A stretch of DNA of 44,297 nucleotides from JAGQLF01 sp964635995 (GTDB lineage Bacteria; Patescibacteriota; Dojkabacteria; J137): positions 1-44,297 of the forward strand of contig CAZWRA010000004.1 in assembly GCA_964635995.1 (NCBI GenBank). Direction: 5' to 3'. The position numbers were made by a program, and so were the translations under genes. Below are positions 24,573 to 34,294 of the stretch, in pieces (within the stretch, counting starts at the first letter, position 1; every line of letters starts with the position of its first letter). The notes below the pieces were generated by a model that was not told the DNA's origin, ran no database searches, and saw nothing but the letters and a program-made list of their open reading frames with translations.

Positions 24573-25957
24573 ATGAACTTAAAAAAACAAATTATTCCTC
24601 TAGCCCTTGGGGCTATTTTAGTTTTCTCCACATTAATGTTCCTACTTTTCTCAAATCGAATAAATGAAGATATTTCTCAAAGCAAAATAGAGGGTTTAGA
24701 TATAGCTGGGCAACTGAACTTAAATGCTGACATGACAATCCAATCTGTTTCTAGCTTAGGAAATGGAACTTATCGTGTAACTTATAACTACTTCATTGCA
24801 AATAATACTGAGAATACAGTTTATGAAGTAAAAGCAACTAATAATTTAGCATCTGCTTTCCCTGGGATTGAATTCACTATTAATTCTGTTTCAAGTAATG
24901 ATCTAACAATTAATAATTCATTTAACGGAAGTAGTAATGTTAACCTTCTTTCAGGGACAGATAACTTGGCCTCAGGACAAAATGCAAGGATTGAAATGAT
25001 AGTTGATTTTATTCCTGAAAATTCTGCAGGCCCTTTTGAAAATAATATTTCAGTAGTCGCACTTAAAGAACCAACACAAGATGAAGACGATAATGAGGAT
25101 GGGGGAGGGAATCAAGGTGGCGGTGGTGATGAAGATGGCAATGATAATGGAGGTGGTAATCAAGGTGGTGGTGGCGGCGGGGATGATGAGGGTGGTGAGG
25201 ATAATAATGAAGAAGTTGAAAGTCCTGACATTGATTACTCTAACTTAGATTTAAGCTTCTGGTTTGTTAATAGTGGCGAAAATAGAATAATTCAAATTGG
25301 AAATAATAATCAGTACGAATTTGAAGGTATTGGTCCATTTACTATCGAAGCATCTACAAATTTCGAAATACCTGGAAGTATAAAATTTACTATTTTAAAT
25401 AATGGTATGAGTACAACAGAAAATAATTCTGCATACACATATACTTCTTATGATCTTGAATCTCTACCTTGGAACTCTATTGATGGAATTTATACTGTTT
25501 TAGTTGAGGTTTATTCTGAAGATAACCTTTCTGGAGATAAAGTTTACTCTGAAGAAGTTACATTTACAATTGTAAGAGAAGAAGATAACGAACTTGAAGA
25601 TGATGCTTCAATCTCTTTCGAGCTTGAGGATGAAGATGACGAAGAGAGTAATTCAGGAGGCGAGGAGGGTCATCTAATAACAATAATCGGCCAAGAGCAG
25701 AAATCCCCCCATTTATTGAGACAGGAGGACAAGGAGAAGTTCCTGAAGCTGAGTTACCTGAAGTTCCTGAAGAAGAGGTAATAGAAACACCAGAAGTACC
25801 TTATACACTTACAGACAGAGATCAAATTACAAATCTTCCAAGTACTGGATTCGCCCTAAGAAGGGTTGTTGTTCTTGCATCCTTAATGTGTATTTTAGTC
25901 TTAGATCTTGAATACATAGGGATAATGAGGAAAGTTTTTGGTAAACTTTTCAAATGA
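24573..25957 (+). CDS. Sortase-anchored surface protein 1, LPSTG signal (one frameshift)
   Basis: N-terminal membrane/signal segment (IIPLALGAILVFSTLMFLLF), a beta-rich domain of about 110 aa, a long Gly/Asp/Asn linker (about 170-215), a second beta domain (about 220-330), an acidic stretch, then a C-terminal signal. Near 25663 one base is missing. The shifted frame continues through Pro/Glu-rich PEVPEEEVIETPEVP to LPSTG (25835-25849), a hydrophobic helix and a basic tail, a classical cell-wall sorting signal. The TGA stop overlaps the next ATG. It is paralogous to the protein at 26820-28387 in the N-terminal domain (shared SAGPFEN / SSGPFEN landmark). Confidence 0.75.
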
Positions 25958-26736
25958 AGTATAAACTAGAAACAATTTCAGGAACTGAAAAAATTGTAAG
26001 GGAGGAGCTATCTGAAAAGTTTGAAAATATCTCAATATTAGGTGAAGAAAAAGGTCGTATTGAATTTGAGAGTGAAATTTCTGATGTAGATAAATTTCGA
26101 ACACTCCTTTCTTCACTTAGAATTCAAAAAGAAAATGGTTTAATTCGAAATTTGTTCAGAAGAGATTGGAAAATTGAGACTTCTCCTGCTGGAATTAATC
26201 CTTCTCTTGCATATATTTTATGTAGAATTTCTAAAATCGATGTGGATGATATCGTATTAGATCCATTTTGTGGAGCTGGAACAATTGGAATTACTGCTGC
26301 TAAATACTTTAGTCCTAAGAAAGTTTTAATGTCAGATAAAAGTGGAACTGCAATTGACATGACAATTAAAAATATAAAGGCAGCAGGAATTAAAAAAGAT
26401 AAAGTTGTGGCATTTAGATCTAATGTTAGTATGTTAAAACTTTCTAAGGAATCTGTTTCTAGAATAATAACTAATCCTCCTTTTGGAATAAGAACTGGTA
26501 ATCATGAGGAGAACATTAAGATCTATAAAGAATTAGAAAAAAAAGCTAGTCAAATCTTAAAAAATGCAGGAATAGTTACAATAATTACACAAGAAAAAGA
26601 ATTAATTGAATCAATTTTTAAAAAGAAAAAATATAAGATTTTTGATAAAATAGTTGTCAGCCAAGGTGGTCTATTTCCTACAATCTACTCCTTTCAAATT
26701 GACTCCAAAAAAATAACTACATTTAGAAATTTATAA
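25954..26736 (+). CDS. THUMP-like/UPF0020 RNA methyltransferase
   Basis: 260 aa. A short N-terminal alpha/beta part is followed by SLAYILCRISKID, VLDPFCGAGTIGITAAKYF (SAM motif), SDKSG and ITNPPFGIRTG, where NPPF marks N2-guanine or other base-amino methyltransferases such as the TrmN/Trm14 and RlmL group. Likely tRNA or rRNA m2G methylation; the exact target is undecided. It sits between two surface-protein genes with an ATGA overlap, an odd neighbour that suggests co-transcription of convenience. Confidence 0.82.
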   Translation: MKYKLETISGTEKIVREELSEKFENISILGEEKGRIEFESEISDVDKFRTLLSSLRIQKENGLIRNLFRRDWKIETSPAGINPSLAYILCRISKIDVDDIVLDPFCGAGTIGITAAKYFSPKKVLMSDKSGTAIDMTIKNIKAAGIKKDKVVAFRSNVSMLKLSKESVSRIITNPPFGIRTGNHEENIKIYKELEKKASQILKNAGIVTIITQEKELIESIFKKKKYKIFDKIVVSQGGLFPTIYSFQIDSKKITTFRNL

Positions 26737-26819
26737 CAGTTTTCTAATATGCTTTGTAAACTTTACTTGCAAATTTTCAGTTTTGTCTACATAATGTAGT
26801 GTCATTAAAAACTGTTTTC

Positions 26820-28387
26820 ATGAAAAAGCAACAAAAAAAATTGCGGTCAGGACTGTTAATTTTCGCTCTTTTCTTCAGTGCATTTACTCTGGCTTTCGGA
26901 GACATAACAATTTCTTTCAATCCTAAAAATAATAATGAGAAAATTCTTGGAGCTGAGGATATTATGCTGAAGTTGTTCAAACATCAATTCAAGAGGATAA
27001 GGCAATGAGTCTTTCAAGTAATATTGTAAGTGTGAATGAAAGAGAGAGCGGAGCCTTTGAAGTGTCTTACTCATTCTCAATTAAAAATAATACAGATAAA
27101 AAATTAAATGATGTAAAAATATTTTCTGATTTTAAGAACACCTTTCCTGAAAATGAATTCGAAATAAAAAAACTTGAAAGCTCCTCTTTAAAAATTAACC
27201 CAGCATATAATGGTTTAAGTAATACAGAAATTATTGAAAAGATAGATGAGCTTCAAGCTCAAAATAGTGCTTCAATTTTCTTAACTTTAGAGTTTAATCC
27301 AGGTAGTTCTAGCGGCCCATTTGAAAATAAATTGAGAGCTTCAGGATTACTAGAAGGTAAAAAAATAGAAGAGCAAGCAGAAAGTAATACAAAGGAAGAG
27401 AAAAAAGAAGAAGATAAGAAAGAGAAGGAAAAAAGTAAAGTGGAAGAGAAGAAAAATGATGAGGAAAAAAGTGAAGACCAAAGGCCAAAGCCACCTGAGC
27501 CAGTAGAAACAAATTTAAGCCCAAGAGACATTAAATTCTTTTTAGTAGATATTGAGTCAAGACAAGAAATTATTGAAGTAAAAGATGGAGATATTATTGA
27601 TTTCTCTCAAATCGAATATAGACCCTTTACTCTTGTAGCGGTCGTCACCCCAGGAACAAAAGGTAGCGTTAAGTTCGGCTTAGATGGAAAGAAAAATTAT
27701 AGAGTTGAAAATGGACTTCCATATGCAATAGCACATAATTCAAATAAGGTTTACGAAGAATGGAGAATTGAACCAGGAGCTCATACCGTTACACTATCTG
27801 TCCATACAGAGAGAGGGGGCAAGGGTTCGGTAATTAATGATAAAACTATTAATTTTGAGATTATTAATTACGAATTAATTCCTATTCCAGTTCCTGAAGA
27901 AAAGGAAGAAGAAAAGAAAGATGAAGTAATATTGGAAGCAACTTCAGATTCTGCCTCAAGTTCATTCACTATTGAGAAAGAAGTTTTAAGCGAAGAAGAA
28001 ATTAATGAACCTATTTTTGAAGAAGTAATAGAAGAGGATACTAATGGTAATGTTGTTTCTACAACAACTGTACAAAATAAGGAAAGAGATACTACTGGTG
28101 GAAAGTTGGAATTTAAGGAGGAAACAGGTAAAGTTCTTTCAATTGCAATCATAGCGGAGGATGAAGCTGAAGTAGTACCAGTTAATAATCCATTTGAACC
28201 CGAACAAACAACTACAGGTAATGTCGCTGGGATGAATGTTTCGAATAGCGAAGGGAGAGTATTAGCTGCTACAGGTATTAATATAACAAGATCAGTTATG
28301 ATAGGAGTTATATTAGTGCTTTCAGTACTTGAATTAAATTTAATAAGAGCAGAAAAAAAGCTTTTTACAAAAATTGTAAAATCTTAG
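26820..28387 (+). CDS. Sortase-anchored surface protein 2, LAATG signal (one frameshift)
   Basis: Signal segment (SGLLIFALFFSAFTLAFG), then a frame change near 26965 (one T missing in GATATTATGC), after which AEVVQTSIQEDKAMSLSSNI continues into a beta domain with NPGSSSGPFENKL, clearly paralogous to surface protein 1. A Lys/Glu-rich linker, a second domain (about 27520-27870), and an acidic stretch follow. The C terminus has VLAATG (core LAATG at 28262-28276), a hydrophobic helix and a basic tail (RAEKKLFTKIVKS). LAxTG is the class E sortase preference, and a class-E-like sortase gene follows by one nt. The frame is intact from 27005 on. Confidence 0.75.
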
Positions 28388-28388
28388 T

Positions 28389-28976
28389 ATGTTATCTGTT
28401 CTTAAAATAGTAAATCGTACTATTTCTTTAATAGTTTTCTTTACGGGAATATATATAATTATATTCCCTGTTCTTCCTGAGATTCTCTTTAATGCAAAAA
28501 AAAGCTAGTACAAAAAATGACGGTTTTATTTATGCTTCAATAGAAGCACCTGAAGAAATTATCCCTGAATTAAAACCCATTCCTAAAGAAAACAGATTAG
28601 TAATTCCAAAGATAAGTGTTGATGGAGAAATTAACACAGGAGGGAAAGAATCTTTAGACAAGGGTTTATGGTTAAGACCAGATACAAGTAATCCTTCTCT
28701 TGGAGGCAATACAGTTATAGTTGCACATAGATTTTTATATTCATCTGGTCCAATTACTTTTTATCATTTAGACAAGATGAAAAAAATGATAAATTCAGTA
28801 TTTATTGGGAAGGAAAAGAATATGTTTATAGTGTTTATGATATATTCGAAGTTACACCTGATCAGGTCCAGATAGAGGAACAAACAGAAGATAATATTGT
28901 AACCTTATACACTTGTACACCTCTTTATACTTCAGAGAAAAGATTAGTTGTTAGAGCAAGATTAATTGAACAATAA
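28389..28976 (+). CDS. Class-E-like sortase (two frameshifts)
   Basis: Transpeptidase that anchors surface proteins. N-terminal membrane helix (TISLIVFFTGIYIIIFPVLP), then KENRLVIPKISVDGEI, catalytic His in GGNTVIVAHRF, and the catalytic Cys and Arg in VTLYTCTPLYTSEKRLVVRA. Two frame changes at A-runs: eight A at 28496-28503 (one too many) and seven A near 28781-28787 (one too few). Total length of about 195 aa is normal. Position directly after the two sorting-signal proteins fits a dedicated sortase. Confidence 0.82.
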
Positions 28977-29106
28977 GAAAATAAGAAACGAAAAACAAGA
29001 GCTTATATTCGAAACAATAAAATTTATTATTCTAATCATTTTGTTGTTTTTCTCCTTTGCATATATTGCTTGGCTTAATTCAGCTTCTTCATTCCCTGAG
29101 TTATAA
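28966..29106 (+). CDS. Small single-pass membrane protein
   Basis: 46 codons from a TTG (28966) overlapping the sortase stop. A basic/polar N terminus (KKIRNEKQELIFETIKF) precedes one membrane helix (IILIILLFFSFAYIAWL) and a short polar tail (NSASSFPEL). The overlapping start suggests translational coupling with the sortase. It could be a sortase accessory or chaperone; this is position-based only. Confidence 0.5.
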   Translation: MNNKKIRNEKQELIFETIKFIILIILLFFSFAYIAWLNSASSFPEL

Positions 29107-29143
29107 TTTAATTGATTAGATAATTAGTAGTTAGGTTATATGT

Positions 29144-29872
29144 ATGGGTAAGTTAATCCTTTTAGGAACAACAATCGGTAACGTTGAAGATATTTCAATC
29201 AGAGCCTTAAGATACATTTTCGAAAGCCAGAATGTTTTAGCTGAAGATACAAGAGTTTTTTATAAATTTAAGACTATATTAAAAGACAGGTATAGCGAAG
29301 TTTTAAAATCGCTTGAGATAGATTCTGATTTAACACAATCTGTAATGTCCTATAGAGAACAGAATCACGAAAGAGTAGTACAAAATATTTTAAATTTATT
29401 AAAAGAAAGTGATGTAGTATTAACTACTGATGCAGGAATGCCAGGGATTTCAGATCCTGGATTTAAGTTAGTTAGAGCTGCCATTGAAGAAGGCTTTGAA
29501 ATTGATGTAATTCCAGGACCCACAGCTGTTTCTTCAGCCTTAGTTCTTTCAGGATTGCCTACAGATTATTATGCTTTTGTAGGATTCCTTCCTCGGAAAA
29601 AAATTCGAGTACAAAAGTTACTTGAAAATTACAATCTTGAACAAACAACTGTTGTATTTTTTGAATCACCTTTCCGTATTTTGAAAACATTAGAAGTAAT
29701 TCAAGAGTTATACGGTGAAGACTTAAAAATTAGTGCTTGTGGAGAATTGACTAAAAAATTTCAACGAATTGAAAGAGGAGCTGTCAAAGGGGTTATTGAA
29801 AAGTTTAAGAATCAACCTGCTAAAGGGGAATGGGTTATATGCCTGAGAATTGAAAAAGTGCTGCCATATTAA
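29144..29872 (+). CDS. rsmI: 16S rRNA (cytidine1402-2'-O)-methyltransferase
   Basis: 242 aa. The tetrapyrrole-methylase fold shows LILLGTTIGNVEDISIRALR, LAEDTRVFYK, TTDAGMPGISDPGFKLVRAA, VIPGPTAVSSALVLSGLPTD, FVGFLPRKK and VVFFESPFRILKTL, all hallmark RsmI motifs. It 2'-O-methylates C1402 in the decoding centre. A further decoding-site methyltransferase candidate (KamB-like) is encoded 10 kb away. Length is slightly short, since the C-terminal helical domain is missing as in several small genomes. Confidence 0.95.
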   Translation: MGKLILLGTTIGNVEDISIRALRYIFESQNVLAEDTRVFYKFKTILKDRYSEVLKSLEIDSDLTQSVMSYREQNHERVVQNILNLLKESDVVLTTDAGMPGISDPGFKLVRAAIEEGFEIDVIPGPTAVSSALVLSGLPTDYYAFVGFLPRKKIRVQKLLENYNLEQTTVVFFESPFRILKTLEVIQELYGEDLKISACGELTKKFQRIERGAVKGVIEKFKNQPAKGEWVICLRIEKVLPY

Positions 29873-29882
29873 ATATGGCAGC
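29860..29882 (-). terminator. Hairpin at the rsmI stop / convergent terminator
   Basis: GCTGCCATA and TATGGCAGC form a 9-bp stem with loop TTAAA containing the rsmI stop codon. A run of five T follows on the minus strand after CAC, so it can terminate the convergent secreted-protein gene. On the plus strand no U-run follows. Confidence 0.55.
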
Positions 29883-29895
29883 AAGTAATAATAAA

Positions 29896-30510
29896 TTATA
29901 GGGAAATCTCTACAACTTCAAAATTATTCTTATTTGTATCATTAACACTAGCTGGAGAAACTATCTCAATTTGAGCATATATTTTCTTTCCCTCTAGTTC
30001 TTTCTTATACTTAAAATCAAAACCTGCACCGCCATAATATTCACCATCAAATACGTTTAGTTTTTCGCTTGAACATCTAATTTTAGCTGTAGCTCATCTT
30101 GGATTTATACAAGTTGAGCCTACTGTCTTAAGTGGACATCCAAGATTAAATTCTGATCCTGTAATAGCAGGACAATTATCATGACTATTTTTAATTCCAT
30201 CATTATCTTTATCTTTTTCTGGACCAGATGTAAATTGAGGAATTGTAATTACCTTTACTTTACCTTTTTCTATCGGATTTTTAAGTGAACTATCGTAGAA
30301 AAATTTAACCTTAATTTTTGCTGTCATATTCACATCATTTATACCTTTAGCCTGATATTCAATAAACATTCCTCCATATCTATGGTTTGAAACTTTTACC
30401 ACATCGGCTTGAGTTATAAAATAATCTTGCTTTGCAGCACTAACCTGAGAGATTGGCATAATTGCCATAAAAGTAACTAGTGTTATAGCCCCTAGTAATA
30501 GCTTTTTCAT
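29896..30510 (-). CDS. Secreted protein with thrombospondin-3-like calcium repeat and in-frame TGA
   Basis: Start chosen at MKKLLLGAITLVTFMAIMPI, a clear signal peptide ending VSAAK; an upstream in-frame start adds 20 unlikely residues. About residues 105-135 contain GPEKDKDNDGIKNSHDNCP, a calcium-binding TSP3-like repeat. A TGA at 30094-30096 (NPR-TGA-ATAKIRCSS) is followed, in the same frame, by about 65 sensible codons (VFDGEYYGGAGFDFKYKKEL) to TAA at 29896-29898. The product is 204 codons if TGA is read as an amino acid. Confidence 0.65.
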
Positions 30511-30574
30511 AAAATGAAATAATAAGTATAGACAATTATATAATTCGGTGTCGCCAACAAAAAGAGTCAATATT

Positions 30575-32072
30575 CTATATACTCATTCTGTAACTTAATG
30601 CTTCCTGAATATGAGATTTCAAAATGTTTTCTTTTTGCTCTAGATCTGCAATTGTTCTAGAGACTTTAAGAAGTCGATAGTATGATCGGGCTGTTAGGTT
30701 TAACTTTTCCATTGCTGCCTTTAATAATGCTTCAGAGTCTTTATCAATTTTAATTAGATCTCCTATTAATCTTTGATTCATATCTGAATTAGAAACCACC
30801 TTAAAATCCTTAAATCTATTTAATTGAAGATTTCTTGCATTCTGTACTCTTAATCTAACACTCTCGGACTTTTCCTCGTTACTTTTAATAAAAACTCTGA
30901 ATTATTAACTTTAGAAACATTTACCAACAAATCAATCCTATCTAAAATAGGTCCTGAAATTTTCTTTTGGTACCTTAATATCTCAATCTGAGTACATGTA
31001 CATTCTTTATCGGAATCTCCTAAATATCCGCACTTACAAGGATTCATTGCCCCTACTAAAATGAAGTTTGCTGGAAAAGTAAGAGTTCCGCTAGCCCTAG
31101 AGATAGTAACAATCTTATCTTCTAATGGTTGTCTTAGCGCTTCTAATGCCTGAACAGAAAACTCAGGAAATTCATCAAGAAAGAGAACCCCTCTATGAGC
31201 AAGACTAATTTGTCCAGGCCTTATTTTTGAACCGCCACCGACTAAGGCAGCTTGAGAAGATGTATGATGAGGGGTTCTAAATGGTCTTTCATATATTAAC
31301 GGTGAGTTTTTTGAAGTTTCTCCAATAATACTATAAATTTTTGTAACTTCTAACATTTCATCAACAGTCATTTCTGGCATTATTGTAGGGATACTTCTAT
31401 AAAGCATAGTCTTACCAGAGCCAGGTACTCCAGACAATAAAACATTATGGCCACCCGCTGCTGCAACCTCTAAAGCTCTCTTTGCATGATTTTGCCCTTT
31501 AATTTCTTCAAAGAGCGATGATTTATATTCATTCTTTTTAACTTTTGTTTCATTATTTTTAAATCCAGAAGGAATATTATTTTGAACAATCTCACTCAAA
31601 TGAGATAGTCCAATTATGTCAATACCTTGAATTAATGATGCTTCTGGAGCATTTTCAATTGGAAGATAAAGTCTTTTAAAGCCTTTTGATTTTATTCCAT
31701 CAACAATTGGAAGAACTCCTGAAATTGGTCGTAATCGACCATCTAATGCCAGCTCCCCAATAAATATCGAATCTTTAAAATCATAGTCTATTTGTTCGGA
31801 TGCAAGTAAGTAGCCTATTGCTAAGGGAAGATCATAACTTGGACCTGATTTATGAATCTCTGCAGGAGCTAAATTCATAACTATATGCATTGGAACATAT
31901 GATCCTCCAGAATTTCTAATTGCTGATGGAATTCTGTCCTTTGCCTCTTGAATTGATTTATCTGCAAGTCCAACAATAGAGAAGTATGTATTTCCTCTTT
32001 TATAGTCTGTCTCAACTTCAACTATCGTGCAATTTAGACCCTCAAGGCAGCTGTAAATACCTTCGTAGACAT
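30575..32072 (-). CDS. comM: ComM/YifB-like Mg-chelatase AAA+ ATPase (two frameshifts)
   Basis: N terminus MSTKVFTAAL from ATG 32072. One base is missing near 32041 (TTGAGGGT), after which GLNCTIVEVETDYKRGNTYF and FSIVGLADKSIQEAK continue. A Lon-protease-like N domain (KSGPSYDLPLAIGYLLA), Walker A LLSGVPGSGKT, Walker B GVLFLDEFPEF and a CxCG-type zinc segment (NPCKCGYLGDSDKECTCTQ) follow. A second single-base loss near 30890 separates the last domain (ARSYYRLLKVSRTIADLE). About 495 aa is the normal size. ComM is a branch-migration helicase for integrating transforming DNA, so its presence suggests natural competence. Confidence 0.85.
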
Positions 32073-32086
32073 GTTTTTTATTTAAA

Positions 32087-33319
32087 CTATAAACTTAAGC
32101 TGGGGTCTCTATCGATTTGAGAAAAATCATTTGGATTAATAAAAATCCCATGATCGAGAAGTGTAGCGGAATTCTCTTTAGAAATTTTTGTGTTTTCTAA
32201 ATTAATTAATTGTAACACACTTAAATTTGAAGCAATGCCTATCATAGCTGCATTATCAGTTGTAAGTTTTTTTGAATAAGGATATCTTAATTTTATTCTT
32301 TTTGCTTCTTTTCTTAAATATGCACGAAGCCTTGCGCTTGCAATGACTCCACCTCCTAACCAGATCTCCTTAGGTTCATACTCTTTAATTGCTTTTCTTA
32401 ACTTTATGGCTATCTGTTCAAAACATGCTTTCTCTAAAACAACACATAAGTTCATTACTTGATTTTTTGAAAGATCGCTTGATCTTTCATTTAATTCATC
32501 CTCAATAGTAATTTCTGTTTCACTAATCTGATTAACTAATTGTTTAAAAGCAGTTTTAAGTCCTGAAAAACTCATATTAAGATCATTAGAGTTAGCCATA
32601 GGAACAGGTAGCTCATATATAGTTTTTTCTTTATCAGTTGCTCTTATTATTAATGATTGATTTCTATTAATATAATCTACGTCTATTTTTGAATCCTGTT
32701 TTTTTGCAAACTCAGTAATAATTGGTCCCGCTGGATAACCTAATCCAAGCATTCGTCCACACTTGTCTAAACATTCTCCACAAGAATCATCAAGAGTCTC
32801 TCCTATTTTTTCATACTCGGAGGGAGCTGTTACTAATATTAATTCCGTATGTCCTCCTGAAATTAAAACTCCTAAGGCAGGGTAGTTATACTTATTAAAA
32901 TATTGATTAATTATCAAATTATTATTTGTATTTTTAGATTCTCTCATTGCAAATCCTGAAAGTAGATGACCTTCCATATGATTTACTATTACTAAAGGCT
33001 TATTATATTTTTCAGCTAGCTCTTTTGCTTTTGTAATTCCAACTTCCAAAGCAATAGCAAGACCTGGACCATAAGTTACAGAAATTGTATCAATTTCATC
33101 GAAAGTCATACCCGCTCTCTTTAGAGCTTCATTAACAACATTATCTATTCGATCAATATGGGCTAATTTTGCAAGACTTGGAACAACTCCTCCAAACTTT
33201 TTATGAAATTCCATTTGAGAGGGCTGAATATTAGAAAGAACAATAGCTCCACTTACTACTGAGGCTGAAGTCTCATCACAAGAAGTGTCAATCGCAAGTG
33301 TAATGGGCGTGTTTTTCAT
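32087..33319 (-). CDS. tsaD: TsaD (Kae1/Gcp), tRNA N6-threonylcarbamoyl transferase
   Basis: 410 aa, longer than the usual 340 because of polar insertions. ASKHA ATPase fold: LAIDTSCDETSASVV, metal ligands in NHMEGHL (H114, H118), GVLISGGHTELILV, MSFSGLKTAF, WLGGGVIASARLR and TDNAAMIG. It transfers threonylcarbamoyl to A37 of ANN-decoding tRNAs, using TC-AMP made by the TsaC half of the fusion at 7021-8079. No tsaB was seen here. TATAAT at 33331-33326 lies six nt before ATG and a perfect 28-nt palindrome covers the -35 position. Confidence 0.95.
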   Translation of the reverse strand: MKNTPITLAIDTSCDETSASVVSGAIVLSNIQPSQMEFHKKFGGVVPSLAKLAHIDRIDNVVNEALKRAGMTFDEIDTISVTYGPGLAIALEVGITKAKELAEKYNKPLVIVNHMEGHLLSGFAMRESKNTNNNLIINQYFNKYNYPALGVLISGGHTELILVTAPSEYEKIGETLDDSCGECLDKCGRMLGLGYPAGPIITEFAKKQDSKIDVDYINRNQSLIIRATDKEKTIYELPVPMANSNDLNMSFSGLKTAFKQLVNQISETEITIEDELNERSSDLSKNQVMNLCVVLEKACFEQIAIKLRKAIKEYEPKEIWLGGGVIASARLRAYLRKEAKRIKLRYPYSKKLTTDNAAMIGIASNLSVLQLINLENTKISKENSATLLDHGIFINPNDFSQIDRDPSLSL

Positions 33320-33325
33320 GATGAG

Positions 33326-33331
33326 ATTATA
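33326..33331 (-). promoter_or_regulatory. -10 box of tsaD (leaderless)
   Basis: TATAAT followed by CTCATC (6 nt) and the tsaD ATG, with no Shine-Dalgarno sequence. Eight nt separate its upstream edge from the 28-nt palindrome. Confidence 0.65.
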
Positions 33332-33339
33332 ACTTGAAT

Positions 33340-33367
33340 GTACTTAAGTACCTAGGTACTTAAGTAC
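33340..33367. promoter_or_regulatory. Perfect 28-nt palindrome upstream of tsaD
   Basis: GTACTTAAGTAC repeated on both sides of a CCTAGG centre, every base symmetric; half-site CCTAGGTACTTAAGTAC. It occupies the -35 region of the tsaD promoter. One half differs by a single base from the site at 19101-19117 with the same eight-nt distance to TATAAT. It is probably an operator for an unknown regulator; a hairpin role is possible, but no U-run follows on the minus strand. Confidence 0.65.
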
Positions 33368-33374
33368 AAATTTT

Positions 33375-33695
33375 TTATTGTGCTAAGTAGAAAAGTAGCA
33401 GGTAAACATTCGTAAATAATAAGAATGTTAGTATTGCGAACATTGTTATTCTAACTAATGCCCAACCTCTTAAATCAATCCAATATTTGTTATCTTTTGT
33501 TCTTTTTAGACTTGACCACGAAACCATTGGTCCTAAAAGATATAGGCTGAAGAATGGATCTTCCAGTTTAATTGCTTTCTTGTCAGAAAATGCATCATTT
33601 GCACCTATCCATCTTGCAACTCTTATAATCATTGCAATATTGAAAACATTAACAACTAGAAGTGCTTGGAGTAATGCAATCATTAAATTCTCCAT
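33375..33695 (-). CDS. Hypothetical membrane protein
   Basis: 106 aa with two membrane segments (about 5-27 and 80-104) around a basic/polar middle (KKAIKLEDPFFSLYLLGPMV, KRTKDNKYWIDLRG). No family recognised. It ends just upstream of the tsaD palindrome on the same strand. Confidence 0.55.
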   Translation of the reverse strand: MENLMIALLQALLVVNVFNIAMIIRVARWIGANDAFSDKKAIKLEDPFFSLYLLGPMVSWSSLKRTKDNKYWIDLRGWALVRITMFAILTFLLFTNVYLLLFYLAQ

Positions 33696-33778
33696 AATAG
33701 AGTTAATACTAATAAGTATATTTTTAAATATTTTACACAGATAAAAAAACGAATGATATAGGATGCTAAAATTTAAAA

Positions 33779-34243
33779 ATGAAAGATATTTTAATATTGT
33801 ATGCTACAATTACTCTTAATACAGAGTACGTAGTAGAGAAGTTAGAGGAAAATATAAAAAAATTAAACTCCTTTAGTGTAGAGTCTATAAATATTGAAGA
33901 CTTAACTGATTTTAGAGAATTAAAAAATTATAAATTAATAATTTTTGCTACCTCAACCTGGAGTGAGGGAGAATTTCCGCCTGGTGTTAACGAAATAATA
34001 GAAGAAATACAAGATAGTAAACTTGATCTTTCTAATGTAAGTTTCTTTTTTATAGGTTTAGGAGAATCACACTATGAATTTTTCTGTGGTGCATTAAACA
34101 TAGCTGAAGAAGTTTTTATTCAACATTTGAATGGTAAAAAACTTAATGAAAATTTTTTAATTGATGGTCCTCCACTTGATAGCACGTTATTCTTGTTGAA
34201 TAAACAAATTAAAGAAGTTCTAAAGGAAAGATTTTCTTCTTGA
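33779..34243 (+). CDS. Flavodoxin-like protein
   Basis: 154 aa. Flavodoxin fold with an FMN-phosphate-loop region (LYATITLNTEYVVEKLE, degenerate compared with T-x-T-G-x-T), an isoalloxazine-flanking loop IFATSTWSEGEFPP, and the second loop FIGLGESHYEFFCGALNIA. It is probably an electron carrier for a flavoenzyme; superoxide dismutase, a PPOx-like flavoprotein and ApbE lie downstream. It ends in TGA; readthrough would add only seven residues. Confidence 0.82.
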   Translation: MKDILILYATITLNTEYVVEKLEENIKKLNSFSVESINIEDLTDFRELKNYKLIIFATSTWSEGEFPPGVNEIIEEIQDSKLDLSNVSFFFIGLGESHYEFFCGALNIAEEVFIQHLNGKKLNENFLIDGPPLDSTLFLLNKQIKEVLKERFSS

Positions 34244-34294
34244 AAAATTATTAACATTGTTTAAACTGTGGAGTTGCTATTTTTTTAAAAGTTT

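Noticed and set aside
25080..25215. Gly/Asp/Asn tandem repeat as CRISPR or minisatellite
   Set aside because: GGN/GAT-rich codons encode a disordered linker; no direct repeats with spacers.
27259..27531. Antisense open frames rich in Ser/Phe/Leu opposite surface protein 2
   Set aside because: They mirror the Lys/Glu-rich linker codons on the plus strand; low-complexity shadows with no start signal.
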